NCBI GenBank assembly: GCA_028767165.1
Contig: JARACJ010000010.1
Location: 124,001 to 188,000, forward strand
DNA: 64,000 nucleotides
Direction: 5' to 3'
DNA from: Proteobacteria bacterium DTSAM18
GTDB lineage: Bacteria > Myxococcota_A > UBA796 > GCA-2862545
How positions within the stretch are numbered: the stretch's first letter is position 1; each line of letters opens with the position of its first letter. The notes under the pieces are model-generated. The model searched no databases. It saw only the letters and a list, made by a program, of their open reading frames with translations, and was not told where the DNA came from. Both the position numbers and the translations under genes were made by a program. This document shows, one piece after another, positions 26,579 through 35,302 of the stretch.

Positions 26579-27610
26579 TCAGGGGCGCACCCGCTCCATC
26601 ACGCGGAGCGCGTTGGCGCCCAGGATGCCACGCACCGTGCCCTCGCCCCAGCCCCGGTCGAGCATGTCCTGCACGAGGTCGACGAGCTGATCGGGCCGGT
26701 GCAGATCCCACGGGGGGGTGATCATGCCATCGTAGTCGGTGCCGAGCGCAGCGATGCCCTCCCCGCCGACCTTCATCAGGTGTTCGAGGTGATCGACGAT
26801 GTGGCGTCGACGGCAGGGCCAGGCCGGCGGGACACGGGCGAGGAAGTTGCCGTGGAACAGCACCCCGATGACGCCCCCCCGATCCGCGATGGCCCGGATC
26901 TGGTCGTCGGAGAGGTTGCGCCAGTGAGGCCTCACCCCGCTGACACCCGTGTGGGTGACGACCAGCGGGACGTCGGGCGGCGCCAGATCGACCACGTCCC
27001 CGAAGGTCCGGGGCCCCGCGTGGGCGAGGTCGACCAGGACCCGCCCCGCGATGCAGGCCTCCACGAAGGCCGCCCCCCGTCCGGTCAGTCCCTCGTCCGG
27101 CTGGGACGGGGAGCTCGAACCGCCCATCACCGAGCTGCTCAGGTGCACGAGGGTGACCCGGTGGATGACGTCGGCCCAGGGCTGCAACAGGGCCTCCGGG
27201 TCGGCCTCGAAGGCGTTGGCGCCCTGAATGCCCACGAAGCCGGCCAACACGCCATCACGCCTGCAGGCGCGGTATTCCGCCACCCCACTCACCGTACGCA
27301 TCGGAAAATCCGGCGTGCCGCTGCGGTGACGGATGCGCTCCACGTTGCGCATCGTGGCATCGAGCCGCTTCGAAGGGCTCCTGAAGACATTCGTGGCCAC
27401 ATCGAACACCACGCCCGAGTACCCCGCCTGTGTCAATCGTGGGATGTCCGTGTGGCCCATGAAGGGCATGGGAAAGGGAGTATTGGCGTGCCGACGGCCC
27501 GGATCGTACCCGAGCACACGCACGGGGACCTCCAGATCGTTGTGCAGATCGACGACGTCACTGCTCTTCAGCAGCGCTTCAGAGGCCTCGTTCCTGTGTC
27601 CTGCGTTCAC
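26579..27610 (-). CDS. Membrane-dipeptidase-type (peptidase M19) protein
   Basis: A 343-residue protein of the renal-dipeptidase family, without a signal peptide. Zinc ligands are visible as His23 and Asp25 in VVDLHNDL, the His in LVDLAHAG and the His in VVTHTG, followed by the usual RN in HWRNLSDDQI and by ALGTDYDG. M19 enzymes hydrolyse dipeptides with a two-zinc centre. The bridging glutamate, normally in a GxEG motif, is glutamine here (GIQGANAF, Gln129; codon CAG). The start is GTG 27610 with AGGA close upstream. It is divergent from the receiver gene. Confidence 0.85.
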   Translation of the reverse strand: MNAGHRNEASEALLKSSDVVDLHNDLEVPVRVLGYDPGRRHANTPFPMPFMGHTDIPRLTQAGYSGVVFDVATNVFRSPSKRLDATMRNVERIRHRSGTPDFPMRTVSGVAEYRACRRDGVLAGFVGIQGANAFEADPEALLQPWADVIHRVTLVHLSSSVMGGSSSPSQPDEGLTGRGAAFVEACIAGRVLVDLAHAGPRTFGDVVDLAPPDVPLVVTHTGVSGVRPHWRNLSDDQIRAIADRGGVIGVLFHGNFLARVPPAWPCRRRHIVDHLEHLMKVGGEGIAALGTDYDGMITPPWDLHRPDQLVDLVQDMLDRGWGEGTVRGILGANALRVMERVRP

Positions 27611-27715
27611 GTGTTCCTACCCAGCCGGTATTGAAATCCTAAAGTGCATCGAACGACACCCGAAAGATGCGCAGCCACTTCCGCGCGACAGTACTCGCTT
27701 CCGAGGAAGGTCAGA

Positions 27716-28150
27716 ATGTCCCAGCCTGCCAGTCCCGCCAACGGCGACCGTGACACGTCGATTCTCATCGTCGACGACGATCACAGGATCCTGAGGGCGC
27801 TTGCGCGTCACATGCACCGCGCCGGCCTACGCACCGAGACCACCCAGTCTCCCCACGAGGCCCTCAGCCTGGTCGAACGCAACCACTACGACATCATCCT
27901 GTCCGATGTGCACATGCCGCAGATGTCCGGCGTCGAGTTCCTGCAGCGGGTCACGTCCGCCAACGAGGATCAGCTGTTCTTCATGATGAGCGGCTTCGCC
28001 ACGCTCGAGGAGCTCCAGCACGACCTGCACATCGACGACTGGCAGTTCTTCGAGAAGCCGCTGTGCATCCGGAGCTTGCTTCAACAAGTGTGTCGATTTC
28101 GCGGAGCAGCATGCACCGGAGAGCCCGAGGCGACCGCCGCGGTCGCCTGA
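27716..28150 (+). CDS. Single-domain response regulator
   Basis: A 144-residue receiver-only protein. ATG 27716 follows GAGGAAGG. The acidic pocket is DDD (20-22), the phosphoacceptor is Asp64 in IILSDVHMP, the switch residue Ser92 in MMSGFA, and Lys114 in FFEKPL. A short C-terminal extension has no output domain, so it would act by protein-protein contact or as a phosphate shuttle. No kinase gene is near. It converges on hemF. Confidence 0.92.
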   Translation: MSQPASPANGDRDTSILIVDDDHRILRALARHMHRAGLRTETTQSPHEALSLVERNHYDIILSDVHMPQMSGVEFLQRVTSANEDQLFFMMSGFATLEELQHDLHIDDWQFFEKPLCIRSLLQQVCRFRGAACTGEPEATAAVA

Positions 28151-28171
28151 GCCCTGATCGCTCCGATTCGT

Positions 28172-28214
28172 CAGCGCCCCGACGCCGCCCTCTCGTGAGG
28201 CGGCGCCGGGGCTG
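28172..28214. terminator. GC-rich hairpin between convergent genes
   Basis: A long imperfect GC stem, CAGC...GCCGCC pairing with GGCGGC...GCTG around the loop CTCTCGTGA, lies between the receiver stop (28150) and the hemF stop (28221). No T-run follows. It probably serves both genes. Confidence 0.6.
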
Positions 28215-28220
28215 CGTGTG

Positions 28221-29120
28221 TCAGGCCCAGTCCTTGGGCCAGTAGTTCTCCATCATCTCGGCATGGGGCGTGCCCTCCGCCGGGGTCCAGCGGTAGCCGA
28301 AACGCACCCGCGCGGGAAGCGAGATGAGGATGGACTCCGTGCGGCCGTTGGTGCGCAGGCCGAACTGGGTTCCACGATCGTGGAGCAGGTTGAACTCCAC
28401 GTAGCGGCCCCGGCGGTAGAGCATGAATTCCTCGTCCTCCGGCGTGTACGCCTCGTCGACCCGCCGCGCGGCGATCGGGAAGTAGGACGGGATGAAGTTC
28501 TCGGACAAGGCGGCCACGGTGCGGGCGTCCTCCTCGACCGTGCCCTGCCGGAAGCGATCGAAGAACACACCGCCGATGCCCCGCATCTCGTCTGCCCGGT
28601 GGTGGTTGCAGAAGTAGCGATCGCACCAGGCCTTCCACTCCGGGTAGGTGCCCAGATCCGCGAGGGCGTCCTTCCAGCTGCGGTGGAACGCGGTGAAGTC
28701 CTCGGTGTTCGGGTAGTAGGGCGTCAGATCGGCGCCACCACCGAACCACACCTCATCGCCCACCGACACCATGCGGAAGTTGGCGTGCACCGTGGGCACA
28801 CGGGGGTTGCGCGGGTGCAGGATGAGCGAGATGCCCGCGGCCCACAGCTTCTCGTCGCCGGTGCCGCCGAGCTTGCTGGCGAAGGCGGGATCGAGCGCGC
28901 CGTACACACAGGAGACGTTCACGCCCGCGTTCTCGAAGACCTCACCGGTGAGGGCACGGGTACGACCGCCACCGCCGGGTTCACCGGCGTGGTCGCGACG
29001 CTCCCAGACGTCCTCGTTCACCGAAAGCGCCGGATCGAGTGCCTTCATCTCCGCGACGATGCGGTCCTGCAGATCCTGGACGTGACGGTAGAACCACTCC
29101 TTGGTGTCTTCGTGGGCCAT
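28221..29120 (-). CDS. hemF: Oxygen-dependent coproporphyrinogen III oxidase
   Basis: A 299-residue enzyme of normal length. ATG 29120 has GGAGGAG seven bases upstream. Signature segments are GGGGRTRAL, HPRNPRVPTVHANFR, WFGGGADLTPYYP and GRYVEFNLLHDRGTQFGL. It converts coproporphyrinogen III to protoporphyrinogen IX with O2, so the organism can make haem aerobically. It stands alone and is divergent from the S1 protease gene. Confidence 0.96.
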   Translation of the reverse strand: MAHEDTKEWFYRHVQDLQDRIVAEMKALDPALSVNEDVWERRDHAGEPGGGGRTRALTGEVFENAGVNVSCVYGALDPAFASKLGGTGDEKLWAAGISLILHPRNPRVPTVHANFRMVSVGDEVWFGGGADLTPYYPNTEDFTAFHRSWKDALADLGTYPEWKAWCDRYFCNHHRADEMRGIGGVFFDRFRQGTVEEDARTVAALSENFIPSYFPIAARRVDEAYTPEDEEFMLYRRGRYVEFNLLHDRGTQFGLRTNGRTESILISLPARVRFGYRWTPAEGTPHAEMMENYWPKDWA

Positions 29121-29260
29121 GTGCGCTCCTCCGCTGTTCTCGGTCGCTGCGAACGTGCCGCTCCATAGGACGCCTGACGACCACCGCAAGCGATCGGACA
29201 CAGTTTTCCTTGCATCCCCCAGGTACCAAGAGCAAAAAGGGCCGCGTAAAGGGGGAACGA

Positions 29261-30415
29261 ATGAGGACTATCACCGTATGCCTTCTGCTCGCAGCCGGCG
29301 CTGCAGCCCACGCCAGCCCGCAGGCCACCGCGCTCGGGCCCCTGGCCACGCCCGCGCAGGGCCAGCCCCAGCTCGGCGAGGTCGAGGTGCCGGATGTACC
29401 CGGGGCCACCGGTCCCCAGGGCATCGTCAACGGCACGGCCGCCACTCGGGATCTGTTCCCCGCCACCGGCGTCACGGTCATGGAAGCCAGCATCACCCCC
29501 CGCGATCCCTTCACCGGGCAGCTCGCGGAGGCCCCGGTCCTGGTGCGCACCATGGCCTGCTCCTCCACCCTCATCGCCCCCGACGTCGTCCTGCTCGCGG
29601 CCCACTGCCTCGACGAGTTCGCGCTGTCCCAGGGCGGCCTCATCGAGGGCCTCGACATGCGGTGGTCCCAGGTCGCCGACGTCGGCACCTCTGATGCGTT
29701 CGGTCGCATCGAGTGGCCGGCCGATGCCATCAGGGCCGCCGGCTGGGTGCTCCCGGACGACTGGAGCATCTACAACATCCAGGGAACCGGCACCTTCGGC
29801 GGCGACGACGACCTGCTCGAGCCCAAGTGGGACATCGCCCTGCTGTTCCTCGAGGAGGCCGTCACCGGCGTGGAGCCGGCGTTGCTCGTCACCCCAGAGG
29901 AGTCCGAGCTCATCGAAGAGGGCGGCCCGGTGCAGATCGTGGGCTGGGGCATCCAGGAGCCCCTCGGCCTGCTCGAACAGCTCAGCGGTGTCACCGGCAC
30001 GTCCGGCCAGAAGATGTGGGGCGACTCCACCCTCGGAACCGTCGGGCAGTTCGAGTTCCAGGTGGGCCCCGCCGCCGATGACGTGCGCAAGTGCAAGGGC
30101 GACTCCGGCGGCCCCACGTTCATGGACGTCGGTGGCCCTGGCAAGAACACCACCCGGCTCATCGGGGTCACGTCACGGTCGTCCAACCTGACCCTGTGCC
30201 AGGTCGAGGGTGGCTTCGACACCCGCGTCGACCACTACCTCGACTGGATCGACGAGGAGATGCGGCGGGCCTGCGAGGATGGCGTGCGCGTGGGCTGCCA
30301 GGACGACGACAACGGCATCCTGCTCCCCGCGGCCGGCTGCTCCACCACGGGCCTTCCCGCCGGCGGCATAGGTCTGCTCGCCCTGGGCCTGCTGGGCTGG
30401 CGCAGGCGTCAGTGA
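29261..30415 (+). CDS. Secreted S1-family serine protease with MYXO-CTERM-like tail
   Basis: A 384-residue precursor. ATG 29261 follows AAGGGGG. Signal peptide to about residue 18, propeptide to about 54, then a trypsin-type domain starting IVNGTAAT. The triad is complete: His115 (AAHCLDE), Asp191 (KWDIALL) and Ser282 (CKGDSGGP). The C-terminus has Gly-Cys (359-360), a hydrophobic helix GGIGLLALGLLGW and RRR, the plan of MYXO-CTERM sorting tails, which are processed at the Cys after export. It is a natural candidate for T2SS cargo anchored at the surface. Its stop overlaps the topB stop by seven bases. Confidence 0.9.
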   Translation: MRTITVCLLLAAGAAAHASPQATALGPLATPAQGQPQLGEVEVPDVPGATGPQGIVNGTAATRDLFPATGVTVMEASITPRDPFTGQLAEAPVLVRTMACSSTLIAPDVVLLAAHCLDEFALSQGGLIEGLDMRWSQVADVGTSDAFGRIEWPADAIRAAGWVLPDDWSIYNIQGTGTFGGDDDLLEPKWDIALLFLEEAVTGVEPALLVTPEESELIEEGGPVQIVGWGIQEPLGLLEQLSGVTGTSGQKMWGDSTLGTVGQFEFQVGPAADDVRKCKGDSGGPTFMDVGGPGKNTTRLIGVTSRSSNLTLCQVEGGFDTRVDHYLDWIDEEMRRACEDGVRVGCQDDDNGILLPAAGCSTTGLPAGGIGLLALGLLGWRRRQ

Positions 30416-32823
30416 GCCTGGGCCGGCAGCGTCTGCCGGAACCCGCAGCCCTCCCGCCAGCGGGAGCACCCGAGCGCCGTGCGGCCACGGATGACGGTGC
30501 CCTGCTGGCACGCCGGGCAGGTCTGGCCCGGCGACACGCTGGCGGCCGGCTGCGCCGGTGACGCCGCCGGCGCCCCACCGGACGGAGGTGCGGCGGCGCT
30601 CCCCTGCCCTTGCGGGCCACCTGGCGACGGACCGTCGTGGCGGTCGGGGAACCAGAATCCGACCCGACCGTCGTCCTGCACCACGAGACCGGCCTCGAAG
30701 GCCTTGCCCGTGCGCTTGGACTTGAAGCCCTTCACGGGGTCGGTGCGTCGATCCTTGAGGAGGGTCTTCACCATCCGCCCGCTGATCTTGCGGCCGGACA
30801 TGGTCTCGAACACCACGAAGGCACAGCTGCGGCCCGTGTCGCAGGTGTACACGGGACCCCGCTTGCGCACCGGGGTCTCGCAGACGGGGCACGGGCCGAT
30901 GGCGGGAGACTCCTTGCGCTTGGGTACGACGCCCTCCGCCAGCTGGATGTCGGCCTCTCGCACGTCGCCGACGAGCCGGCCCACGAGGGCAGCTACGTCG
31001 GACATGAACACCGGGCGGGCCTCCTGCCCCTCGACCATGGTGGAGAGGCGGGCCTCCCACCGGCCGGTGAGCTCGGCGGACAGCAGCTCCTTGGCGGGCA
31101 GCATGTCGACCAGCGCGATGCCCTTGTCGGTGGCGCGCAGGGCCTTGCCCTCGCGGCGCACGTACTTGCGGTCGAGCAGGGTCTGCAGGATGGCGGCACG
31201 GGTGGCCGGCGTGCCGAGGCCGGCGGAGCGCATGGCGCGCTTCATGGAGGCATCGTCCAGGTTGCGACCGGCCTTCTCCATGGCGTCGAGGATGGAGGCA
31301 TCGTCGTGGGGCTTGGGAGGACGGGTCTGCGCCTCGTTGGCCTCGGCCTCGTCGAGGGTGCCCTGCTGGCCCTCGGAGAGCACGGGCAGGTGCTTGTCCT
31401 TCTTGTTGGACGGCGGATCGACGGCCCGCCAGCCCTGCACCTTGACCACGCGCCCCTTGGCCCGGAACCACAGCGGCGCGGAGACGTCGGCCGGAAGCTC
31501 CGCCTGCTCCTTCGGGGTCACCGCGAACACCAGCTCGCTGGTGGCGATGACGGCGTCGGGGCTCAGGGCGGCCATCAGGCGACGGGCGACGAGATCGTAG
31601 ATCCGCTTCTCGTCGCCGGACAGGGACAGGCCCGAGACCGGGCGATCGGTGGGCAGGATGGCGTGGTGGTCGCCGACCTCGGCCGCGTTCACGACCCGCT
31701 TGCCGGGCCGGATCTCGCCCTGCAGGAGCCCCTCTGCGAAGGGCGCGTAGACCGGGATGCGCCCCACCGCCCGCAGGATGCCCGGCAGGGTCTGCACCTG
31801 ATCCGGCGTGAGGTAGCGGGCGTCGGTACGGGGATAGGTGAGCACCTTGTGCTTCTCGTACAGCGCCTGCGCGACCTCGAGCGTGCGCTGGGCCGACAGT
31901 CCGTAGCGCTGGTTGGCCCGTCGCTGCAGGGCGGTGAGATCGTACAGCAGGGGCGGCGCCTCAGTGCGCTCCTTGTGGTTGGCCAGGTCGACCACGGCCG
32001 GCTGGCCCTTGGCGGCCGCCACCAGCGCCTCGGCCTCCTCCGCCGAGGACAGACGCTGCGCCGACGGGGTGTCGTCCTGCTTGCCCTTGGGCGGTCGCTT
32101 GAGCTCCCGGGTGCGGCTCCAGCTGACCGGGACCTCGTTCCCCTCGATGCCCACCGAGCCCTTGACCTGCCAGTAGGTCTCTGGGACGAAGGCCGCGATC
32201 TCCTGATCCCGCCGAACGATCATCGCGAGGGTGGGCGTCTGCACCCGGCCGACGGACCACAGGGCGTCGCCGCCGCAGTCGCGGGTGCGCACGGTGAGGG
32301 CGCGGGTCATGTTCAGGCCCACGAGCCAGTCGGCCTCGGAGCGGCACCGGGCGGCGTCGGCCAGGTGGTCGAAGGCCTCTCCGGGCTTCAGATCCGCCCA
32401 CCCCTCGGAGATGGCCTGGTCGGTGAGCGAGGAGACCCAGAAGCGCTGTACCGGCAGCCGACATCCCGCCAGATCGTAGCAGTACCGGAAGATGAGCTCA
32501 CCCTCGCGGCCGGCATCGCAGGCGTTGATGACGGCATCGAAGCCCTTTCGGCCGAGCAGCCCCTTGACCACCTTCCACTGGTCGCGCGCGCCCTTGCGCG
32601 GCCGCAGGGAGAACTGCTCCGGCACCATGGGCAGGGTGTCGAGGCGCCAGGACTTCCAGGCGGGATCGTAGGCGCCGGGCTCGTCGAGCTCCACCAGGTG
32701 ACCCACACACCAGGTGATCACCAGATCCTCGCCCTGCAGGTAGCCCTCCTTGCGCTGGAAGGAGCCCAGGACCCGGGCGAGGTCGCGGGCGACGGAGGGT
32801 TTTTCTGTCAGGACGAGTCGCAT
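30409..32823 (-). CDS. topB: DNA topoisomerase III (type IA)
   Basis: An 804-residue type IA topoisomerase. The N-terminus MRLVLTEKPSVARDLARVLG and TOPRIM DAGREGEL (103-110) lead to the active-site Tyr330 in LTYPRTDARYL. RVQTPTLAMIV and the GDHHAILPT segment are typical of TopB. The C-terminal region holds a CPVC...C...C-type zinc motif, a repeat like those in TopB tails (GKAFEAGLVV), a Pro/Gly/Ala linker and a final CPAC...C...C zinc module. It decatenates DNA by single-strand passage. ATG 32823 has AGGA eight bases upstream. Confidence 0.95.
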   Translation of the reverse strand: MRLVLTEKPSVARDLARVLGSFQRKEGYLQGEDLVITWCVGHLVELDEPGAYDPAWKSWRLDTLPMVPEQFSLRPRKGARDQWKVVKGLLGRKGFDAVINACDAGREGELIFRYCYDLAGCRLPVQRFWVSSLTDQAISEGWADLKPGEAFDHLADAARCRSEADWLVGLNMTRALTVRTRDCGGDALWSVGRVQTPTLAMIVRRDQEIAAFVPETYWQVKGSVGIEGNEVPVSWSRTRELKRPPKGKQDDTPSAQRLSSAEEAEALVAAAKGQPAVVDLANHKERTEAPPLLYDLTALQRRANQRYGLSAQRTLEVAQALYEKHKVLTYPRTDARYLTPDQVQTLPGILRAVGRIPVYAPFAEGLLQGEIRPGKRVVNAAEVGDHHAILPTDRPVSGLSLSGDEKRIYDLVARRLMAALSPDAVIATSELVFAVTPKEQAELPADVSAPLWFRAKGRVVKVQGWRAVDPPSNKKDKHLPVLSEGQQGTLDEAEANEAQTRPPKPHDDASILDAMEKAGRNLDDASMKRAMRSAGLGTPATRAAILQTLLDRKYVRREGKALRATDKGIALVDMLPAKELLSAELTGRWEARLSTMVEGQEARPVFMSDVAALVGRLVGDVREADIQLAEGVVPKRKESPAIGPCPVCETPVRKRGPVYTCDTGRSCAFVVFETMSGRKISGRMVKTLLKDRRTDPVKGFKSKRTGKAFEAGLVVQDDGRVGFWFPDRHDGPSPGGPQGQGSAAAPPSGGAPAASPAQPAASVSPGQTCPACQQGTVIRGRTALGCSRWREGCGFRQTLPAQAH

Positions 32824-32916
32824 GGCCGCCATCCTAGCGCGAATGCAGGCGCAGGCCACGGCAGGATCCGCCGGCAGGACCGCCTCGCCCCGAACCGGAT
32901 GGAGCCGGGCGGCGGG

Positions 32917-34449
32917 TCAGCCGGGGCGGACGCCCACCACGCTGGTGCCCACCACCACGTCGTCGCCCAGCGAGATCATCGTGGGCCCCGTGACCCGCTG
33001 CAGCGCGTGCTCGGCGGAGGTCATGATGTAGGTGGGGCAGCGTCCGTGGAGCGGGACGAGCTCGACTCCGCCTTCGGTGAGGCAGAACGAGGCCTGGTGC
33101 CGACCGACGAGGGCACGGTCGAGGGTGAAGCCCGTCTGGCGGGCACGACTGGCCACCGAGCCGCTGCACCACCGCAGGTTGGCCTGGCCGGGCCGATCCG
33201 CGAGGGTGAGGCCGGGGTGTGCCGGGTCGCGACCGATCTCGGCCTTCTGGCCGCTGAGCACGCCGAGCCGCTGGTGGGAGTCCGCCACCAGCACACCCAG
33301 GTAGTGCTCGCTCTCGAGCGCCCGGAAGGTGTGGGTGAGGTCGCCCACCTGGATGCGGGTGTCGTGGGCGAGGCTCTCCTTGTGGCCCGTGGAGCAGGCA
33401 CGCCCGTTGATGAGGACGCCCGGCTGCAGGACCATGAGCACGGCCCCGGTGGCGCTCACGTCGACGCGGACCGCGGCGCGGTCGGAGCCGTGGACCCAGC
33501 GACCGTCGGAGAGCAGCTCGTAGCTGTAGGCCGAGACGACCTGGGCGAACGGCACGGCCGGCAGCGCGAGGCCGGACAGCACGAGCTCCATGTCGACCAC
33601 GTTGTCGAGGTCGAACACGAGGGTGTCGCTGCCCGCGTCCGCGAGGGTCTGTCGGCGGGTGCGCTCGATCGCAGCTTCGAGGGACTCAGGCGTGCCGACC
33701 ACGAGGCCCCTGCCCTGGTCGGTCCACTCGAAGCGGTCGGCCGGTGTGATGTGCCAGGCCGCGAGCCACAGCGAGCTGGCGTCGAGGGACGGCAGGGCCT
33801 GCACCGTGCCCTCGAGCTCGACCGAGCCCGGCACGAAGCCCTCGAGGAGGATGACCGCATCCGTGGGCAGGCCCGTGGGGAGCTCGACCCCGCGACGAAC
33901 GCGCCACAGGCGACCCTCGCGGGCGGCGGTGAGCACCGGAGGGGGCAGCTTGCAGATGGCGGAGGTGACCGCCCGGTAGACCTGCTGGGGCCCCACGATG
34001 CCCTTGAGGTGGAAGGTGCCGACCTCCTCCCAGGGAACCTCGGAGGCGTTCATGCACAGGTGGGTGCCCGCGCTGAACCAGATCTCACCTGCCGGGGTCT
34101 TCGACAGCACCCGTGCGGCGAGGTTGACGGTCTCGCCGAAGACGTCGCCATCGATGGGCTCGACATCGCCGGTGGCCAGGGCCAGACGCATGTTGAGCGA
34201 ATCGGTGGATCCCAGCCGCTCCAGGATGTCGACCGCTGCGCGCAGGGCATCGGTGGCCGAGCTGAACAGGCACAGGAACGAATCGCCGAGGTTCTTCACC
34301 ACGCGACCATGGTAGCGGGACACCACCGGCTCCACGAGGGCCTCGTGATCGAGCAGGAGCTGCCGAAGCTGCTCGCGATCGGATCGGGCCACCGCGGCCG
34401 TGTAGCCGGCGAGGTCGGTGAACAGCACTGTGCAGGTCTGTGTGGCCAC
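32917..34449 (-). CDS. Class III nucleotidyl cyclase with C-terminal FHA-like region
   Basis: A 510-residue soluble protein. Residues 1-170 form a class III cyclase domain: metal Asp12 in VLFTDLAGYT, Asp56 in KNLGDSFLCLF, and the transition-state pair Asn109/Arg113 in GETVNLAARV. The first 90 residues of the remainder look unstructured or unknown. A C-terminal region (about 360-510) has IGRDPAHPGLTL, a further SRARQTGFTLDRALVGRHQASF and a Gly-rich end, like FHA modules with weak conservation. It could make cAMP and bind phosphothreonine partners. The start is GTG 34449 behind GAGG, and it is divergent from pdxJ. Confidence 0.85.
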   Translation of the reverse strand: MATQTCTVLFTDLAGYTAAVARSDREQLRQLLLDHEALVEPVVSRYHGRVVKNLGDSFLCLFSSATDALRAAVDILERLGSTDSLNMRLALATGDVEPIDGDVFGETVNLAARVLSKTPAGEIWFSAGTHLCMNASEVPWEEVGTFHLKGIVGPQQVYRAVTSAICKLPPPVLTAAREGRLWRVRRGVELPTGLPTDAVILLEGFVPGSVELEGTVQALPSLDASSLWLAAWHITPADRFEWTDQGRGLVVGTPESLEAAIERTRRQTLADAGSDTLVFDLDNVVDMELVLSGLALPAVPFAQVVSAYSYELLSDGRWVHGSDRAAVRVDVSATGAVLMVLQPGVLINGRACSTGHKESLAHDTRIQVGDLTHTFRALESEHYLGVLVADSHQRLGVLSGQKAEIGRDPAHPGLTLADRPGQANLRWCSGSVASRARQTGFTLDRALVGRHQASFCLTEGGVELVPLHGRCPTYIMTSAEHALQRVTGPTMISLGDDVVVGTSVVGVRPG

Positions 34450-34461
34450 GGGCTCCTCGGG

Positions 34462-34480
34462 CGTGGGGGGTGCCCCCACG
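34462..34480. repeat. Perfect 8-bp palindrome at the cyclase start
   Basis: Arms CGTGGGGG and CCCCCACG with a 3-base spacer lie 12 bases upstream of the cyclase GTG, overlapping its untranslated leader. It could be an operator for the divergent cyclase/pdxJ pair or a hairpin affecting cyclase translation. Confidence 0.5.
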
Positions 34481-34551
34481 TCAGCGAGGCACAAGCTACC
34501 CGACTCGGATACAGGGTGTCGAGGCCCCACGAGCCGTCGAGGTACCGAGTC

Positions 34552-35295
34552 ATGGAAAAGGTCAAGCTGTCCGTCAATGTCAACAAGTACGCCCTGCTCC
34601 GCAACAGCCGCGGACACGACGTACCGAACCTGCTCGACATGATCGACATCGTCATCGCGGCCGGTGCCCACGGCATCACGATCCATCCCCGCCGCGATCA
34701 GCGCCACATCCTGTACAGCGACATCATCCCGGTGAAGGAGCACCTCGCTGCCCACCACCCGCACATCGAGATGAACATCGAGTGCGAGAACCACCCCGAG
34801 ATCGTCGACCAGGTGCTCGCCGTGAAACCCCACCAGTGCACCCTGGTCCCGGTCCGCCCCGGCGAGGTCACGAGCGACCACGGCTACAGCTTCCCCGCGG
34901 ACCACGAGGGCCTGGTGCCCACGCTCGAGGCGCTGCGCAAGGCGGGCATCCGGTCCAGCATCTTCATGGACTGCGAGCCCGAGGCCATGGCCGGCGCCGC
35001 GGCCACCGGGGTCGATCGCGCTGAGCTGTACACCGGCCCCTACGCCTGGGCCTGGGGAACGGCCGATCAGCAACGCGAGACCGATCGCCTGTTCGAGACC
35101 GCCCAGGCCGCGGTCGAGGCCGGCATCGAGCTCAACGCCGGCCACGACCTCGACCGCTTCAACCTGCACCCCTTCGCCCGCCTCCCCGGCCTGAAGGAGG
35201 TCAGCATCGGCCACGCGCAGATCAGCCGGGCCCTCGAGGTCGGCACCACGCAGTCGGTGCAGGAGCTGCTGAGGGCGCTGGACTACGAGGTCTGA
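34552..35295 (+). CDS. pdxJ: Pyridoxine 5'-phosphate synthase
   Basis: A 247-residue TIM-barrel enzyme. It opens KLSVNVNKYALLRNSRG, and has GAHGITIHPRRDQRHI, ECENHPEI (a variant of the usual NxExxP), TLVPVRPGEVTSDHG, ELYTGPYA, ELNAGHDLDRFN and SIGHAQISRAL, all PdxJ hallmarks. It condenses 3-amino-2-oxopropyl phosphate with deoxyxylulose 5-phosphate in the DXP-dependent vitamin B6 route. ATG 34552 with GAGG nine bases upstream. Confidence 0.95.
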   Translation: MEKVKLSVNVNKYALLRNSRGHDVPNLLDMIDIVIAAGAHGITIHPRRDQRHILYSDIIPVKEHLAAHHPHIEMNIECENHPEIVDQVLAVKPHQCTLVPVRPGEVTSDHGYSFPADHEGLVPTLEALRKAGIRSSIFMDCEPEAMAGAAATGVDRAELYTGPYAWAWGTADQQRETDRLFETAQAAVEAGIELNAGHDLDRFNLHPFARLPGLKEVSIGHAQISRALEVGTTQSVQELLRALDYEV

Positions 35296-35302
35296 GCCAC
35301 CG

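Noticed and set aside
30610-34551. A very long plus-strand open frame running through the topB and cyclase regions into pdxJ
   Set aside because: It is the reverse reading of topB and the cyclase gene; its residues have antisense composition (His/Gly/Arg/Val-rich), and only the part from 34552 reads as PdxJ.
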